NCBI RefSeq assembly: GCF_041359055.1
Contig: NZ_JBGJKZ010000003.1
Coordinates: forward strand, 310,001 to 374,000
Direction: 5' to 3'
Length of the DNA: 64,000 nt
Origin: Paenalcaligenes hominis_A
GTDB taxonomy: Bacteria; Pseudomonadota; Gammaproteobacteria; Burkholderiales; Burkholderiaceae_B
The notes below the pieces were generated by a model that made no database searches, was not told where the DNA came from, and worked only from the letters and a program-made list of their open reading frames with translations. Within the stretch, counting starts at the first letter, position 1; the number at the start of each line of letters is the position of its first letter. Shown here piece by piece: positions 25,643 through 34,255 of the stretch. Both the position numbers and the translations under genes were made by a program.

Positions 25643-26625
25643 TAGTAGTAACTGGCGGTGCAGGATTTATAGGTAGTAATTTATTACTGGGCCTAAATAA
25701 ACTAGGCATTAATGACATTTTAGTCGTGGATGATTTGCTTGAGGGTGATAAGTTTCACAATTTAGTCCATGCTGATATTGCGGACTACATGGATAAAGAC
25801 GCATTTCGGCAGTTAGTTTTATCCGGTGGTTTGCCTCGTATTCAGGCGGTATTACATCAAGGTGCTTGTTCTGCAACCACTGAACGCAATGGCCGCTATA
25901 TGATGGATAACAACTACCGTGTCACACTAGAGCTGTTTGAATACTGTCAAAAACATAATACGCCGTTTATTTATGCTTCATCGGCTGCTGTTTATGGAGC
26001 AGGCCCACGCTACGCAGAAGACTTGCACAATGAAGCCCCATTAAATGTGTATGGCTATTCTAAATTTCTTTTTGACCAAGTAGTACGCAAGCACATGAAC
26101 CAATTAAGCGCACCCGTTGTGGGTTTGCGTTATTTTAATGTGTATGGCCCCCAAGAAAATCATAAAGGCCGCATGGCATCGGTCGCATTGCACAATATGC
26201 ATCAATATAAAAATGAAGGATGTGTGCGTTTGTTTGGTGCCTGGGATGGGTATGAAAACGGTGGGCAGCAGCGCGATTTTGTTTATATAGATGATGTGGT
26301 TGATGTGAATTTACATTTTTTACAAAACACCGTATCAGGCATATTTAATTGCGGTACAGGACGTGCTCAGCCCTTTAATGACGTAGCACAAACTGTAGTA
26401 AACACCATGCGTGAACTAGACGGCCAACCAGCCCTAAGTCTAGAGGATTTGGTACAACAAAATATATTGCAATACATGGATTTTCCAGATGATTTAAAAG
26501 GGCGCTATCAAAGCCATACCCAAGCAGATCTGACCCAGTTACGTGCTGCTGGCTATAAAAAAGCATTTGTTGATGTACAAACAGGGGTGCGTGATTACGT
26601 ATTAAAGCAAAAAGCACAGCTCTAA
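25639..26625 (+). CDS. hldD: ADP-L-glycero-D-manno-heptose 6-epimerase
   Basis: Short-chain dehydrogenase-like epimerase (328 residues), the last step in making ADP-heptose for the LPS core. The NADP-binding site is VVTGGAGFIGSNLL, the catalytic tyrosine and lysine are in VYGYSKFLFD, and the family segments LHQGACSATTE and RDFVYIDDVVDVN are present. Also known as rfaD. Overlaps hldA by four bases. Confidence 0.95.
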   Translation: MIVVTGGAGFIGSNLLLGLNKLGINDILVVDDLLEGDKFHNLVHADIADYMDKDAFRQLVLSGGLPRIQAVLHQGACSATTERNGRYMMDNNYRVTLELFEYCQKHNTPFIYASSAAVYGAGPRYAEDLHNEAPLNVYGYSKFLFDQVVRKHMNQLSAPVVGLRYFNVYGPQENHKGRMASVALHNMHQYKNEGCVRLFGAWDGYENGGQQRDFVYIDDVVDVNLHFLQNTVSGIFNCGTGRAQPFNDVAQTVVNTMRELDGQPALSLEDLVQQNILQYMDFPDDLKGRYQSHTQADLTQLRAAGYKKAFVDVQTGVRDYVLKQKAQL

Positions 26626-26638
26626 ACGACTGTGAAAA

Positions 26639-26664
26639 CTACGCAAGGGTTCGCTCTTGCGTAG
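26639..26664. other. Hairpin after hldD
   Basis: CTACGCAAG pairs with CTTGCGTAG around an eight-base loop just after the hldD stop. There is no T-run, so it may be an mRNA 3' end stabiliser or a factor-dependent stop. Confidence 0.45.
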
Positions 26665-26731
26665 GAGTACGAGCTAGGCAGGGGTAAAAATTTGGTGGAT
26701 GCTTAATTGCCATCATTTCAAGGAGAACCCT

Positions 26732-27070
26732 ATGTGCTTATTTCGTACCTTATCGCATCCCAAACAATGGGGTCGTGTTATTGTTTGTGTAGTGCTTTTG
26801 GCTTGGGCTTGGCAGGCACAAGCAGTCAATTTAAATCAGGCCTCGTTGCAACAATTGCAGCAAATTAAAGGGATTGGGCCTAAAACGGCTGAACGTATTA
26901 TTCACGAGCGGGATCGAGCGGGCCCATTTAGCTCGTTACAGGATTTATCCGATCGGATAAAAGGCATCGGTCCCAAACGTCTCAGTGGTCTGCATGAGGC
27001 TGGCTTAACCATAGAGCCCATGCCCGCAGTGCCGCCTGCAGACAAAAACACAAAAAAACAAGCCAAGTAA
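26732..27070 (+). CDS. ComEA-like helix-hairpin-helix protein
   Basis: A 112-residue secreted or membrane-tethered DNA-binding protein. A hydrophobic N-terminal segment (VIVCVVLLAWAWQAQA) serves as signal peptide or anchor, followed by two helix-hairpin-helix motifs: NLNQASLQQLQQIKGIGPKT with AERIIHERDRAGPF, and LSDRIKGIGPKRLSGLHEAG. This is the ComEA pattern, periplasmic DNA uptake in competent bacteria, but such small proteins are widespread in betaproteobacteria without proven competence. The tail is rich in Pro and Lys. AGGAG sits six bases before ATG 26732. Confidence 0.78.
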   Translation: MCLFRTLSHPKQWGRVIVCVVLLAWAWQAQAVNLNQASLQQLQQIKGIGPKTAERIIHERDRAGPFSSLQDLSDRIKGIGPKRLSGLHEAGLTIEPMPAVPPADKNTKKQAK

Positions 27071-27144
27071 TACGGCAGTCAGTATCATAGAACTATATAG
27101 GTTGAGCTCAGTACGCTGAGCTCTGGGTATTCAAAAGAGGTGGT

Positions 27145-28053
27145 ATGAAAAATTATCCAACAATAGAAGATACGATAGGAATGACTCCACTGGTGCGCTT
27201 GCAGCGTCTACCCGAGCTTTATCAAGTCGGGCGTGGGACTGTTGTCTTGGCTAAACTCGAAGGCAATAACCCCGCTGGCTCAGTCAAAGACCGTGCAGCC
27301 AGCTCCATGATCAAAATGGCCGAAGCCCGTGGCTTAATCAAACCCGGCGATACACTGATCGAGGCCACCAGTGGCAATACAGGTATTGCTTTAGCCATGA
27401 TAGCTGCGGTACGTGGCTACAAAATGATTTTGATCATGCCAGATAACCTATCCCTAGAGCGTCGGGCCTCCATGACCGCCTATGGTGCCGAACTTATCCT
27501 AACACCAGCCGAGGCCGGTGGCATGGAATACGCGCGCGACTTAGCTTTACAAATGCAAGCCGAAGGCAAGGGCATAGTGTTGGATCAGTTTGCAAACCAA
27601 GACAATCCTCTAGCACATATCCAAGGCACAGGCCCTGAGCTCTGGCAGCAAACCAATGGTCAGATTACCCATTTTGTCAGCGCAATGGGCACAACTGGCA
27701 CCATCATGGGTGTAGGCAGTTATTTGCGTTCTCAAAACCCAGCTGTACAAATTATTGGTGCTCAACCCGCCGATGGCGCACAAATTCCAGGTATTCGTAA
27801 ATGGCCCCAGGAATACCTACCAAAAATCTATGACGCTAGCCAAATTTCTGCACTAGAGTCTATAGGCCAAGACGAGGCCGAACAAATGGCGCGTGCTTTA
27901 GCTGCCCAAGAAGGGATTTTTGCGGGTATTTCATCTGCTGGTGCTTTGGTGGCGGCATTGCGCGTGGCACAGCGCGTTGAAAATGCCACCATTGTGTTTA
28001 TTGTGTGTGACCGTGGCGACCGTTATCTTTCTACTGGGGTATTCAACCCTTAG
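27145..28053 (+). CDS. cysM: Cysteine synthase B
   Basis: PLP-dependent O-acetylserine sulfhydrylase (302 residues) of the CysM type, which can use thiosulfate as well as sulfide. The PLP lysine is in NNPAGSVKDRAASSM near residue 45; the phosphate- and substrate-binding loop is EATSGNTGIALAM. Length and the absence of a CysE-binding context favour CysM over CysK. GGTGG lies before the ATG. A short hairpin (27104-27123, GAGCTCAG with CTGAGCTC) sits just upstream. Confidence 0.9.
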   Translation: MKNYPTIEDTIGMTPLVRLQRLPELYQVGRGTVVLAKLEGNNPAGSVKDRAASSMIKMAEARGLIKPGDTLIEATSGNTGIALAMIAAVRGYKMILIMPDNLSLERRASMTAYGAELILTPAEAGGMEYARDLALQMQAEGKGIVLDQFANQDNPLAHIQGTGPELWQQTNGQITHFVSAMGTTGTIMGVGSYLRSQNPAVQIIGAQPADGAQIPGIRKWPQEYLPKIYDASQISALESIGQDEAEQMARALAAQEGIFAGISSAGALVAALRVAQRVENATIVFIVCDRGDRYLSTGVFNP

Positions 28054-28071
28054 TCTGTATACCCCAAACCC

Positions 28072-28110
28072 AAAAACCCTCTGCTAACTACGTTATACAG
28101 AGGGTTTTTA
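28072..28110. terminator. Bidirectional terminator between cysM and mltB
   Basis: AAAAACCCTCTG (28072-28083) pairs with CAGAGGGTTTTT (28098-28109); A- and T-runs allow use by both converging genes. Confidence 0.85.
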
Positions 28111-28127
28111 TTTGGTTGTATCCTATG

Positions 28128-29282
28128 CTATTGCGCTCGGCGTTGTGCAAGCAGGTCTGCAAAATCAGACACAGTGCTGGCATAAAAGTAGCTACGATTG
28201 TACGAGGTAATAGCGTAGAAGTTAGGGGTGGCCAAGCGGTACTCTGCTGTGCCTTGGCTTTCTTCGACTAAGTTAATTACACCCAGTGGCTGTGACATCC
28301 ATAGAGCAGAGCTGGTGTTAGGGTCGCGCACGGCCTGGGCTTGTAGCAGTGTATTCCAGTTTGATTTAGGGGTTAGTCCCCCATCGACCCAGTCTTTGGC
28401 TTTTTGGTCATTGAGATGTACCGGAGCAAAAACGGGTATGTCGGGTTGCCAACCGTGTTCAATTAAAAAATTGGCTACAGAGGCCAAAATATCTGGCAAG
28501 GAAGCAAATAAATCAATCTCGCCATCGTTATCAGCATCTACGGCATAGCGCATCAAACTGCCAGGCATAAATTGGGGTAGGCCAATAGCGCCAGCAAACG
28601 AGCCTGTGATGGTATTGGCATCAATCTTGCCTTGGTAGTCCAACACAATAAGATCAGCAAGTTGGTCCCTAAAGAGCTGTCCGCGTTCTGGGCGACTATT
28701 GTCAGGGTAGCTGAAACCCAGTGTTAACAAAGCATCTAGCACTCGAAAGTCACCCGTATAGCGGCCATAAATAGTTTCTACACCAATAATCGATACCAAG
28801 ATCTCGGGGGGAACGCCGTATTGTTGGGCTGTGCGTTGTATCACATCGGCATGTTGATCCCAAAACTCTAGTCCAGCTTTAATACGAATTGGTTCAATAA
28901 AGCGGTTTTTATAGGTGCTCCAACTGCGTTTGATTTGTCCTTTGTTGGGAGCCATCAGTTGGGCCACCTTGGCATTGTAATTAGCCGTTTTTAAGAGCGC
29001 TTCGATGCGAGCAAAAGGGATGTTCGTTAATTGGGCCAATTCTTGTGCCCACTCGTATAAATACGGGCTCAGACTACCGTCAGCTTGAAAATAATCCTGT
29101 CGGCCATGAATGGATGAGCCGGATTTAGGGTGAGCCTCCATATCTAGGGTTAAGGCTGATGGTGTAGAAGGCGTAGAAGGCACATGATGACTGGATTGAG
29201 GGCTGTTAGTTTGGGAGGTCGCGCAACCCATTATTAACAAACTGCAAAAACAAGCTTGCACTAAGCGCGTTTTTCTGAACAT
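28128..29282 (-). CDS. mltB: Lytic murein transglycosylase B
   Basis: Outer-membrane-anchored peptidoglycan lyase (384 residues). The signal peptide ends in a lipobox (LLIMGC), so Cys is lipidated. The catalytic Glu is in SIIGVETIYGRYTGDFRVLD near residue 170 and the GLPQFMPGS motif follows (FAGAIGLPQFMPGSLMRYAV). Before the domain is a Ser/Pro-rich linker. The start ATG at 29280-29282 has AAGG seven bases upstream; a TTG two codons earlier is less likely. Its start codon is only 11 bases from the divergent deacetylase-like gene. Confidence 0.9.
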   Translation of the reverse strand: MFRKTRLVQACFCSLLIMGCATSQTNSPQSSHHVPSTPSTPSALTLDMEAHPKSGSSIHGRQDYFQADGSLSPYLYEWAQELAQLTNIPFARIEALLKTANYNAKVAQLMAPNKGQIKRSWSTYKNRFIEPIRIKAGLEFWDQHADVIQRTAQQYGVPPEILVSIIGVETIYGRYTGDFRVLDALLTLGFSYPDNSRPERGQLFRDQLADLIVLDYQGKIDANTITGSFAGAIGLPQFMPGSLMRYAVDADNDGEIDLFASLPDILASVANFLIEHGWQPDIPVFAPVHLNDQKAKDWVDGGLTPKSNWNTLLQAQAVRDPNTSSALWMSQPLGVINLVEESQGTAEYRLATPNFYAITSYNRSYFYASTVSDFADLLAQRRAQ

Positions 29283-29293
29283 AATCAAACCTT

Positions 29294-30226
29294 ATGGAGA
29301 CAATATTTATAACTCATCCTTCTTTTTATCAGCATGAGATGGGAACAGAGCACCCCGAGTCGCCGTTACGCTTACAGGCCATACAAAAACACTTAGCGCA
29401 AACGGGGCTAGCAAACATGCTGCACGAAATGACTGCTCTTAAAGCCAAAGAGGAGGATTTGTCGCGTGTACACAGCCTACATCATATCGCTAAAATACGG
29501 CAATACGCACCTGAAACAGGCTACTACAGCATCGACGCGGATACGGTTCTAAATCCACATACTCTCGAGGCAGCTTATTACGCAGCCGGAGCCGGGGTTT
29601 TAGCTGTAGATCAGGTGATGTCAGGGCAGGCCCACCGTGCTTTTTGTGCAGTGCGTCCGCCTGGGCATCATGCCTGTTTCGATCAAGCCATGGGTTTTTG
29701 TTTTTTTAATAATGTTGCTGTTGCAGCGGCGTATGCGATTGAAACATATGGTTTAGATCAAGTTGTTATTGTGGATTTTGATGTGCACCATGGGAATGGA
29801 ACCGAAGACATTTTTGCCCACCAAGACCAAGTACAGATGTTTGGCTTTTATCAGCATCCTTTTTACCCACATGCTCGCCATTTACCCGAAGCACCAAATA
29901 TGTACAATGAGGCGGTGCCAGCGGGTACTGATTCCGCCGCTATTCGAGAGTTAGTAACACACAACTGGCTGCCCCGATTACGCCAGCTGAAGCCCAAACT
30001 ATTATTTTTTTCTGCTGGCTTTGATGCGCATACCGAAGACACCATGGCACAAATGCATTTAACCGAGGCAGATTTTGCTTGGATTACCGATCAGGTCATG
30101 CAGGCAACGGCGCTCAGTACCCATGGTCGAGTTATCAGTATGCTTGAAGGAGGCTATGCGTTAGACGCTTTAGCGCGTAGTGTGGCTGCACATATAAAGG
30201 TGCTAGCGGGACTAGCCAATGACTAA
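29294..30226 (+). CDS. Histone deacetylase family hydrolase
   Basis: Zinc-dependent deacetylase (310 residues) of the class II HDAC/AcuC/acetylpolyamine amidohydrolase superfamily. Visible active-site parts: RPPGHHA with the His pair near residue 119, DFDVHHGNGTED with zinc ligands Asp and His near 156, FFSAGFDAHTED with the third ligand, and LEGGYALDALARS with the C-terminal tyrosine. Substrate is unknown: acetylated proteins, acetylpolyamines or other amides are possible, and the window's spermidine gene is far away. No Shine-Dalgarno sequence precedes ATG 29294, although the N-terminus fits the family well. Confidence 0.85.
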   Translation: METIFITHPSFYQHEMGTEHPESPLRLQAIQKHLAQTGLANMLHEMTALKAKEEDLSRVHSLHHIAKIRQYAPETGYYSIDADTVLNPHTLEAAYYAAGAGVLAVDQVMSGQAHRAFCAVRPPGHHACFDQAMGFCFFNNVAVAAAYAIETYGLDQVVIVDFDVHHGNGTEDIFAHQDQVQMFGFYQHPFYPHARHLPEAPNMYNEAVPAGTDSAAIRELVTHNWLPRLRQLKPKLLFFSAGFDAHTEDTMAQMHLTEADFAWITDQVMQATALSTHGRVISMLEGGYALDALARSVAAHIKVLAGLAND

Positions 30227-30307
30227 GTCATTTTTTTGAGCAACACACAAAATGCTTTATGATTAGTCATTGCACAATCTATTTTTAGCTAAATTGGAGA
30301 TTACCTG

Positions 30308-31057
30308 ATGAAGGTGTTGGTGCCTGTGAAACGTGTAGTTGACCATAACGTCAAGGTACGCGTAAAGTCTGACCAAACTGGTGTAGACATAGCAAACGTA
30401 AAAATGTCAATGAATCCCTTTGATGAGATTGCAGTAGAAGAAGCAATTCGGCTTAAAGAAAAAGGGGTGGTAACCGAGGTCGTAGCGGTATCGTGTGGTG
30501 AAAAACCTTGCCAAGAAACCCTACGCACGGCAATGGCAATTGGTGCTGATCGTTCAATTCAGGTTGAGACTGATGTTGAGCTACAGCCCTTAGCCGTGGC
30601 TAAACTATTAAAAGGGGTCGTAGATTCCGAGCAGCCTCAACTTGTCATTTTAGGCAAACAAGCTATTGATGATGATGCGAACCAAACTGGTCAAATGTTG
30701 GCAGCTTTATTGGATTGGCCCCAAGCCACCTTTGCTAGTGCGGTAGAGCTCGAAGGGGATCAGGTAAAAGTAACGCGTGAAGTAGATGGTGGGCTAGAAA
30801 CCATCAGTCTTAGCTTGCCTGCTGTTATTACCACCGACTTGCGCCTCAATGAGCCACGCTATGTGACCTTACCGAACATCATGAAAGCAAAGAAAAAAAC
30901 CATTGATGTGTTGACCCCAGAAGGCCTAGGGGTAGATGTAGCTCCGCGTATCAAAACGCTTAAAGTCACCGAGCCAGCAGCCCGTGCTGCAGGAGAAATG
31001 GTAGCGGATGTGGCAACACTGGTTGCAAAACTTAAAAATGAAGCAAAGGTGATTTAA
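30308..31057 (+). CDS. etfB: Electron transfer flavoprotein subunit beta
   Basis: AMP-binding subunit of ETF (249 residues), which passes electrons from acyl-CoA dehydrogenases to ETF-ubiquinone oxidoreductase. It starts MKVLVPVKRVVDHNVKVRVK and contains the family signature around VTREVDGGLETISLSLPAV and TTDLRLNEPRY near residue 177. GGAG is eight bases before the ATG. It joins etfA with no spacer. Confidence 0.95.
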   Translation: MKVLVPVKRVVDHNVKVRVKSDQTGVDIANVKMSMNPFDEIAVEEAIRLKEKGVVTEVVAVSCGEKPCQETLRTAMAIGADRSIQVETDVELQPLAVAKLLKGVVDSEQPQLVILGKQAIDDDANQTGQMLAALLDWPQATFASAVELEGDQVKVTREVDGGLETISLSLPAVITTDLRLNEPRYVTLPNIMKAKKKTIDVLTPEGLGVDVAPRIKTLKVTEPAARAAGEMVADVATLVAKLKNEAKVI

Positions 31058-31987
31058 ATGTCGATACTTGTCATTGCTGAACACGATAATGTAGAGCTCA
31101 AAGGCGCGACCTTAAATACCGTTGCTGCCGCCTCCCAATTAGGAAACGACATTCATGTGTTAGTGGCCGGAGAAAATGCCGGGGCTGTTGCTGAGGCAGC
31201 GTCCCAAATTCAGGGCGTTACCAAAGTGCTTTTAGCCGAAAGCTCTGCTCTAGCTAATGGTTTGGCCGAAAATGTAGCAGCGCAGGTTTTAAGCGTAGCC
31301 GATGCCTACACGCACCTTTTATTTCCTGCTACAGCAGCAGGTAAAAACGTAGCGCCGCGCGTGGCAGCTAAATTGGACGTGGCACAAATTTCAGATGTGT
31401 TGTCGGTTGAGTCTGCTGATACGTTTACGCGTCCTATTTACGCCGGCAACGCGATTGCAACCGTACAGTGTGCAGATCCTAAATTGGTGCTTACTGTTCG
31501 TACCACTGCGTTTGATGGGGCAGAGCCCACAGGGGGCGCTGCAGTAGTAGAAACCTTAGCTACGCAAAACGACAGTGGAAAGTCCAGCTTCGTAAGCCGT
31601 GAAATGGCAAAAAGTGATCGTCCAGACCTAGCCGATGCGACGGTAGTCGTATCAGGCGGACGTGGTCTAGGTAGCAAAGAAAACTTTGCCTTAATTGAAA
31701 CCTTGGCTGATAAGCTAGGTGCAGCCGTAGGGGCTTCTCGTGCTGCCGTCGATGCTGGCTATGCGCCTAACGACTGGCAAGTGGGGCAAACAGGTAAAAT
31801 TGTGGCACCACAGCTTTATATTGCGGTAGGCGTATCGGGTGCTATTCAGCATTTGGCTGGCATGAAAGACTCCAAGGTCATTGTTGCTATTAACAAAGAC
31901 CCCGAGGCACCCATCTTTAGTGTGGCAGATTACGGTTTAGTGGCTGACCTATTCGAGGTTTTGCCCGAGTTAACCAACGCTCTCTAA
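31058..31987 (+). CDS. etfA: Electron transfer flavoprotein subunit alpha
   Basis: FAD-binding subunit of ETF (309 residues). The C-terminal FAD domain shows VVSGGRGLGSKENFALIE near residue 207, ASRAAVDAGYAPNDWQVGQT, and the YIAVGVSGAIQHLAGM segment followed by AINKDPEAPIF. It is paired with etfB and is followed by an acyl-CoA dehydrogenase gene, a likely electron donor. Confidence 0.96.
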   Translation: MSILVIAEHDNVELKGATLNTVAAASQLGNDIHVLVAGENAGAVAEAASQIQGVTKVLLAESSALANGLAENVAAQVLSVADAYTHLLFPATAAGKNVAPRVAAKLDVAQISDVLSVESADTFTRPIYAGNAIATVQCADPKLVLTVRTTAFDGAEPTGGAAVVETLATQNDSGKSSFVSREMAKSDRPDLADATVVVSGGRGLGSKENFALIETLADKLGAAVGASRAAVDAGYAPNDWQVGQTGKIVAPQLYIAVGVSGAIQHLAGMKDSKVIVAINKDPEAPIFSVADYGLVADLFEVLPELTNAL

Positions 31988-31993
31988 ATCAAG

Positions 31994-32026
31994 AAAAAGC
32001 CTGTAGTTTTGCTACAGGCTTTTTTT
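31994..32026 (+). terminator. Terminator after etfA
   Basis: AAAAAGCCTGTAG pairs with CTACAGGCTTTTT, followed by more Ts. The next gene starts 27 bases later, so it is separate or relies on read-through. Confidence 0.88.
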
Positions 32027-32052
32027 ATGGCCGTCTTGCTTGAGGATAAACT

Positions 32053-33846
32053 ATGACTTATCACGTACCGCGTGCTGATATTCAGTTTGTGTTTGAACAT
32101 TTGGTTGATGTGCCTGCTTTGCTAAGCTTGCCAGGAAATGAAGAGCTTTCGGCTGAACTACTACAAGCCGTACTTGATGAAGGGGCGCGCTACATAGAGC
32201 AAGAGGTGGTTCCGTTAAACCAAGCCTCCGATAGACAACCACCTCAAAAAACAGCGCATGGTGTAACGACGACGCCAGGCTTTAAGGCTGCGTACCAGAC
32301 CTTTCAACAATCGGGATGGCAAGGCTTACAGCACAGCAGTATCTACGGAGGCCAAGGTCTGCCTAAATTGGTTGGGGCTGCATTTGGCGAAAGCATGAGT
32401 GCAGCGTGTGCCTCGTTTGCGTTGTGCCCTGTGTTAACAGATTCGGTTATTGAAACGTTAATTGTGGCGGGAACGCCCAGTCAGCAAGAACTGTATTTAC
32501 CCTCCATGATTACAGGAGCGTGGACGGGTACGATGAACTTGACTGAACCACAGGCAGGTTCGGATTTATCATTGGTGCAGTGCCAAGCCATACCTCAGTC
32601 CGATGGAAGCTATAGACTGCATGGTGAAAAAATATTTATCTCTTACGGCGAGCACGATCTAGCGGACAATATTATTCATTTGGTTTTGGCGCGTACCCCT
32701 GAGGCAGCCCCTGGTATTGCAGGTTTGTCGTTATTTTTGGTTCCTCATTATTTGGTGCAAGATCAAGGTGACTATGCCAAAGGCGCACGCAATGACGTAA
32801 TTTGTGCTTCTTTAGAAGAAAAAATGGGCCTACATGGTAGTCCTACTGCTGTGATGCGTTATGGGGATGACGGCGGTGAGGTGGGGGCGGGCGCTATTGC
32901 GTACTTAGTGGGTGAGCTGAACCAAGGCTTGAACTATATGTTCATCACCATGAATGCGGCACGTTTTGCTATTGGTATTCAAGCTTTGGGGGTAGCGGAT
33001 CGTGCTTTATACCAAGCCGAACAGTACGCAGCTGAGCGTCAACAAGGCCCTGATTTAAAGCGCCGTTTTCCTAGTCCCGTTTATATTCATCATCATCCCG
33101 ATGTAGAGCGCATGCTTCAAACCATGCGTGCCTTAACGGAAAGCACCCGCGCATTAAGCTATTATGCGGCCTGGTTAAAAGACATGGCTTTGCATCATCC
33201 GCATGCCGATCAGGCTGCGAACTATCAACGGCAGCATGAGTTTTTAGTGCCTATAGTAAAAGGTTTTGCTACCGAAATGGTGAACGAGGTCGCTGCCTTG
33301 GGCATACAAGTGCATGGCGGTATGGGTTTTATCGAGGAAACGGGTGCAGCCCAATATGCGCGTGATTGTCGTGTCTTTGCTATTTACGAAGGCACCACAG
33401 CCATTCAGGCCAATGATTTAATAGGTCGTAAAGTGTTACGCGATCAGGGGCAGCAAGCGTTGTCGTGCTTAATTCCCATCCGTACCACTATTGCTGAACT
33501 TGAGCAGCAGCGCAATCAGCCTGAATTACTTTTTATTGCCCAGCGTTTAGAGCAGGCTTGTCAGGCTTATGAGCAAGCAGTATCGCACTTATTGCAGCAG
33601 CATCAAGCCCAACAACCCCGAGCTGTTTATTTTGGTAGTGTGCCGTTTCTTATGTTGGCAGGCATTGTTCTAGGGGGCTGGATGATCGCACGCTCGGCTC
33701 AGGCCAGTGTGGGTGCAGAGACAGAGTTTTTGCGTAAAAAAATCAGTACGGCTTTGTCTTACGCAGCCTATATTTTGCCACGAGCCCAAGGGCATGCGCA
33801 GTCCATTCAGGCAGGAGCTCTGTTGGATCAGTACAGTAGTTATTAA
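32053..33846 (+). CDS. Acyl-CoA dehydrogenase
   Basis: FAD-dependent acyl-CoA dehydrogenase (597 residues) of the long form with an extra C-terminal domain (acyl-CoA dehydrogenase C), about 200 residues longer than the classical type. Family motifs are MNLTEPQAGSDLSLVQ near residue 158, GEKIFISYGEHDLADN, the FAD/dimer segment IQVHGGMGFIEETGAAQYARD near 417 and the adjacent RVFAIYEGTTAIQANDLIGR. The Glu in the IYEGT loop is the probable catalytic base. It should feed electrons to ETF encoded just upstream. Chain-length preference cannot be read from sequence. Confidence 0.9.
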   Translation: MTYHVPRADIQFVFEHLVDVPALLSLPGNEELSAELLQAVLDEGARYIEQEVVPLNQASDRQPPQKTAHGVTTTPGFKAAYQTFQQSGWQGLQHSSIYGGQGLPKLVGAAFGESMSAACASFALCPVLTDSVIETLIVAGTPSQQELYLPSMITGAWTGTMNLTEPQAGSDLSLVQCQAIPQSDGSYRLHGEKIFISYGEHDLADNIIHLVLARTPEAAPGIAGLSLFLVPHYLVQDQGDYAKGARNDVICASLEEKMGLHGSPTAVMRYGDDGGEVGAGAIAYLVGELNQGLNYMFITMNAARFAIGIQALGVADRALYQAEQYAAERQQGPDLKRRFPSPVYIHHHPDVERMLQTMRALTESTRALSYYAAWLKDMALHHPHADQAANYQRQHEFLVPIVKGFATEMVNEVAALGIQVHGGMGFIEETGAAQYARDCRVFAIYEGTTAIQANDLIGRKVLRDQGQQALSCLIPIRTTIAELEQQRNQPELLFIAQRLEQACQAYEQAVSHLLQQHQAQQPRAVYFGSVPFLMLAGIVLGGWMIARSAQASVGAETEFLRKKISTALSYAAYILPRAQGHAQSIQAGALLDQYSSY

Positions 33847-33865
33847 TTTTAACTAGTCATAATTC

Positions 33866-33896
33866 AAGCCCTTGGCATAGTCCAAGGGCTTTTTTG
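33866..33896 (+). terminator. Terminator after the acyl-CoA dehydrogenase
   Basis: AAGCCCTTGG pairs with CCAAGGGCTT around CATAGT, followed by Ts. Confidence 0.86.
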
Positions 33897-33919
33897 TGGT
33901 AAATAGGACGCAATTGGAC

Positions 33920-33947
33920 TTGAGAATAATGCTGTATGGATATACAG
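33920..33947 (+). promoter_or_regulatory. LexA (SOS) box over a promoter
   Basis: CTGTATGGATATACAG at 33932-33947 is a full match to the LexA consensus CTGT-N8-ACAG, with A/T-rich centre. TTGAGA at 33920-33925 is a possible -35 and TATACA/TACAGT inside the box a possible -10, so LexA binding would block RNA polymerase. It lies 35 bases before the small gene that follows. Confidence 0.78.
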
Positions 33948-33982
33948 TACATTTATTGATCCTACTCGATAACGGAGCACCT

Positions 33983-34150
33983 ATGACCAAACCTTCTTTT
34001 GCCCAATACCTTTTACAAAGTCGAGCTCACCCTGCATTAGCTCATAAAAGTGCGTTCGAACTCTATAAAAGCTATCAGCGCCTAGAGATGCGTTCGCGTT
34101 GGCCGGCTTCTTTATTTATTTGGCGACGTGCATCAACAAATTACTCCTAA
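33983..34150 (+). CDS. Small protein, predicted SOS-induced
   Basis: A 55-residue basic protein that I do not recognise (MTKPSFAQYLLQSRAHPALA at its start, WPASLFIWRRASTNYS at its end). GGAG lies six bases before ATG 33983, and a LexA box is centred about 43 bases upstream, so production after DNA damage is a strong inference. The C-terminal part is aromatic and hydrophobic with Arg residues; it is too short for a confident membrane helix. A damage-induced division inhibitor analogous to SulA is one idea, but there is no sequence support for that. The frame is open further upstream, where no ribosome site is seen. Confidence 0.68.
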   Translation: MTKPSFAQYLLQSRAHPALAHKSAFELYKSYQRLEMRSRWPASLFIWRRASTNYS

Positions 34151-34255
34151 ACGCTTTCTTTATCATAATTTTTAATGTTAAAATGGCGGATTCATCCTCT
34201 GTCGGGCTGTATATAACAACCCTTTGCCCGTATACGATGTAATCTGGAGCTTATT

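Noticed and set aside
29294..30226. Deacetylase-like gene as acetylpolyamine amidohydrolase linked to spermidine synthesis
   Set aside because: The spermidine fusion gene is 26 kb away and no substrate-specific residues could be recognised.
34200..34220. Possible second LexA box (CTGTATAT) before rplS
   Set aside because: Only the left half-site is present; no ACAG at the right distance.
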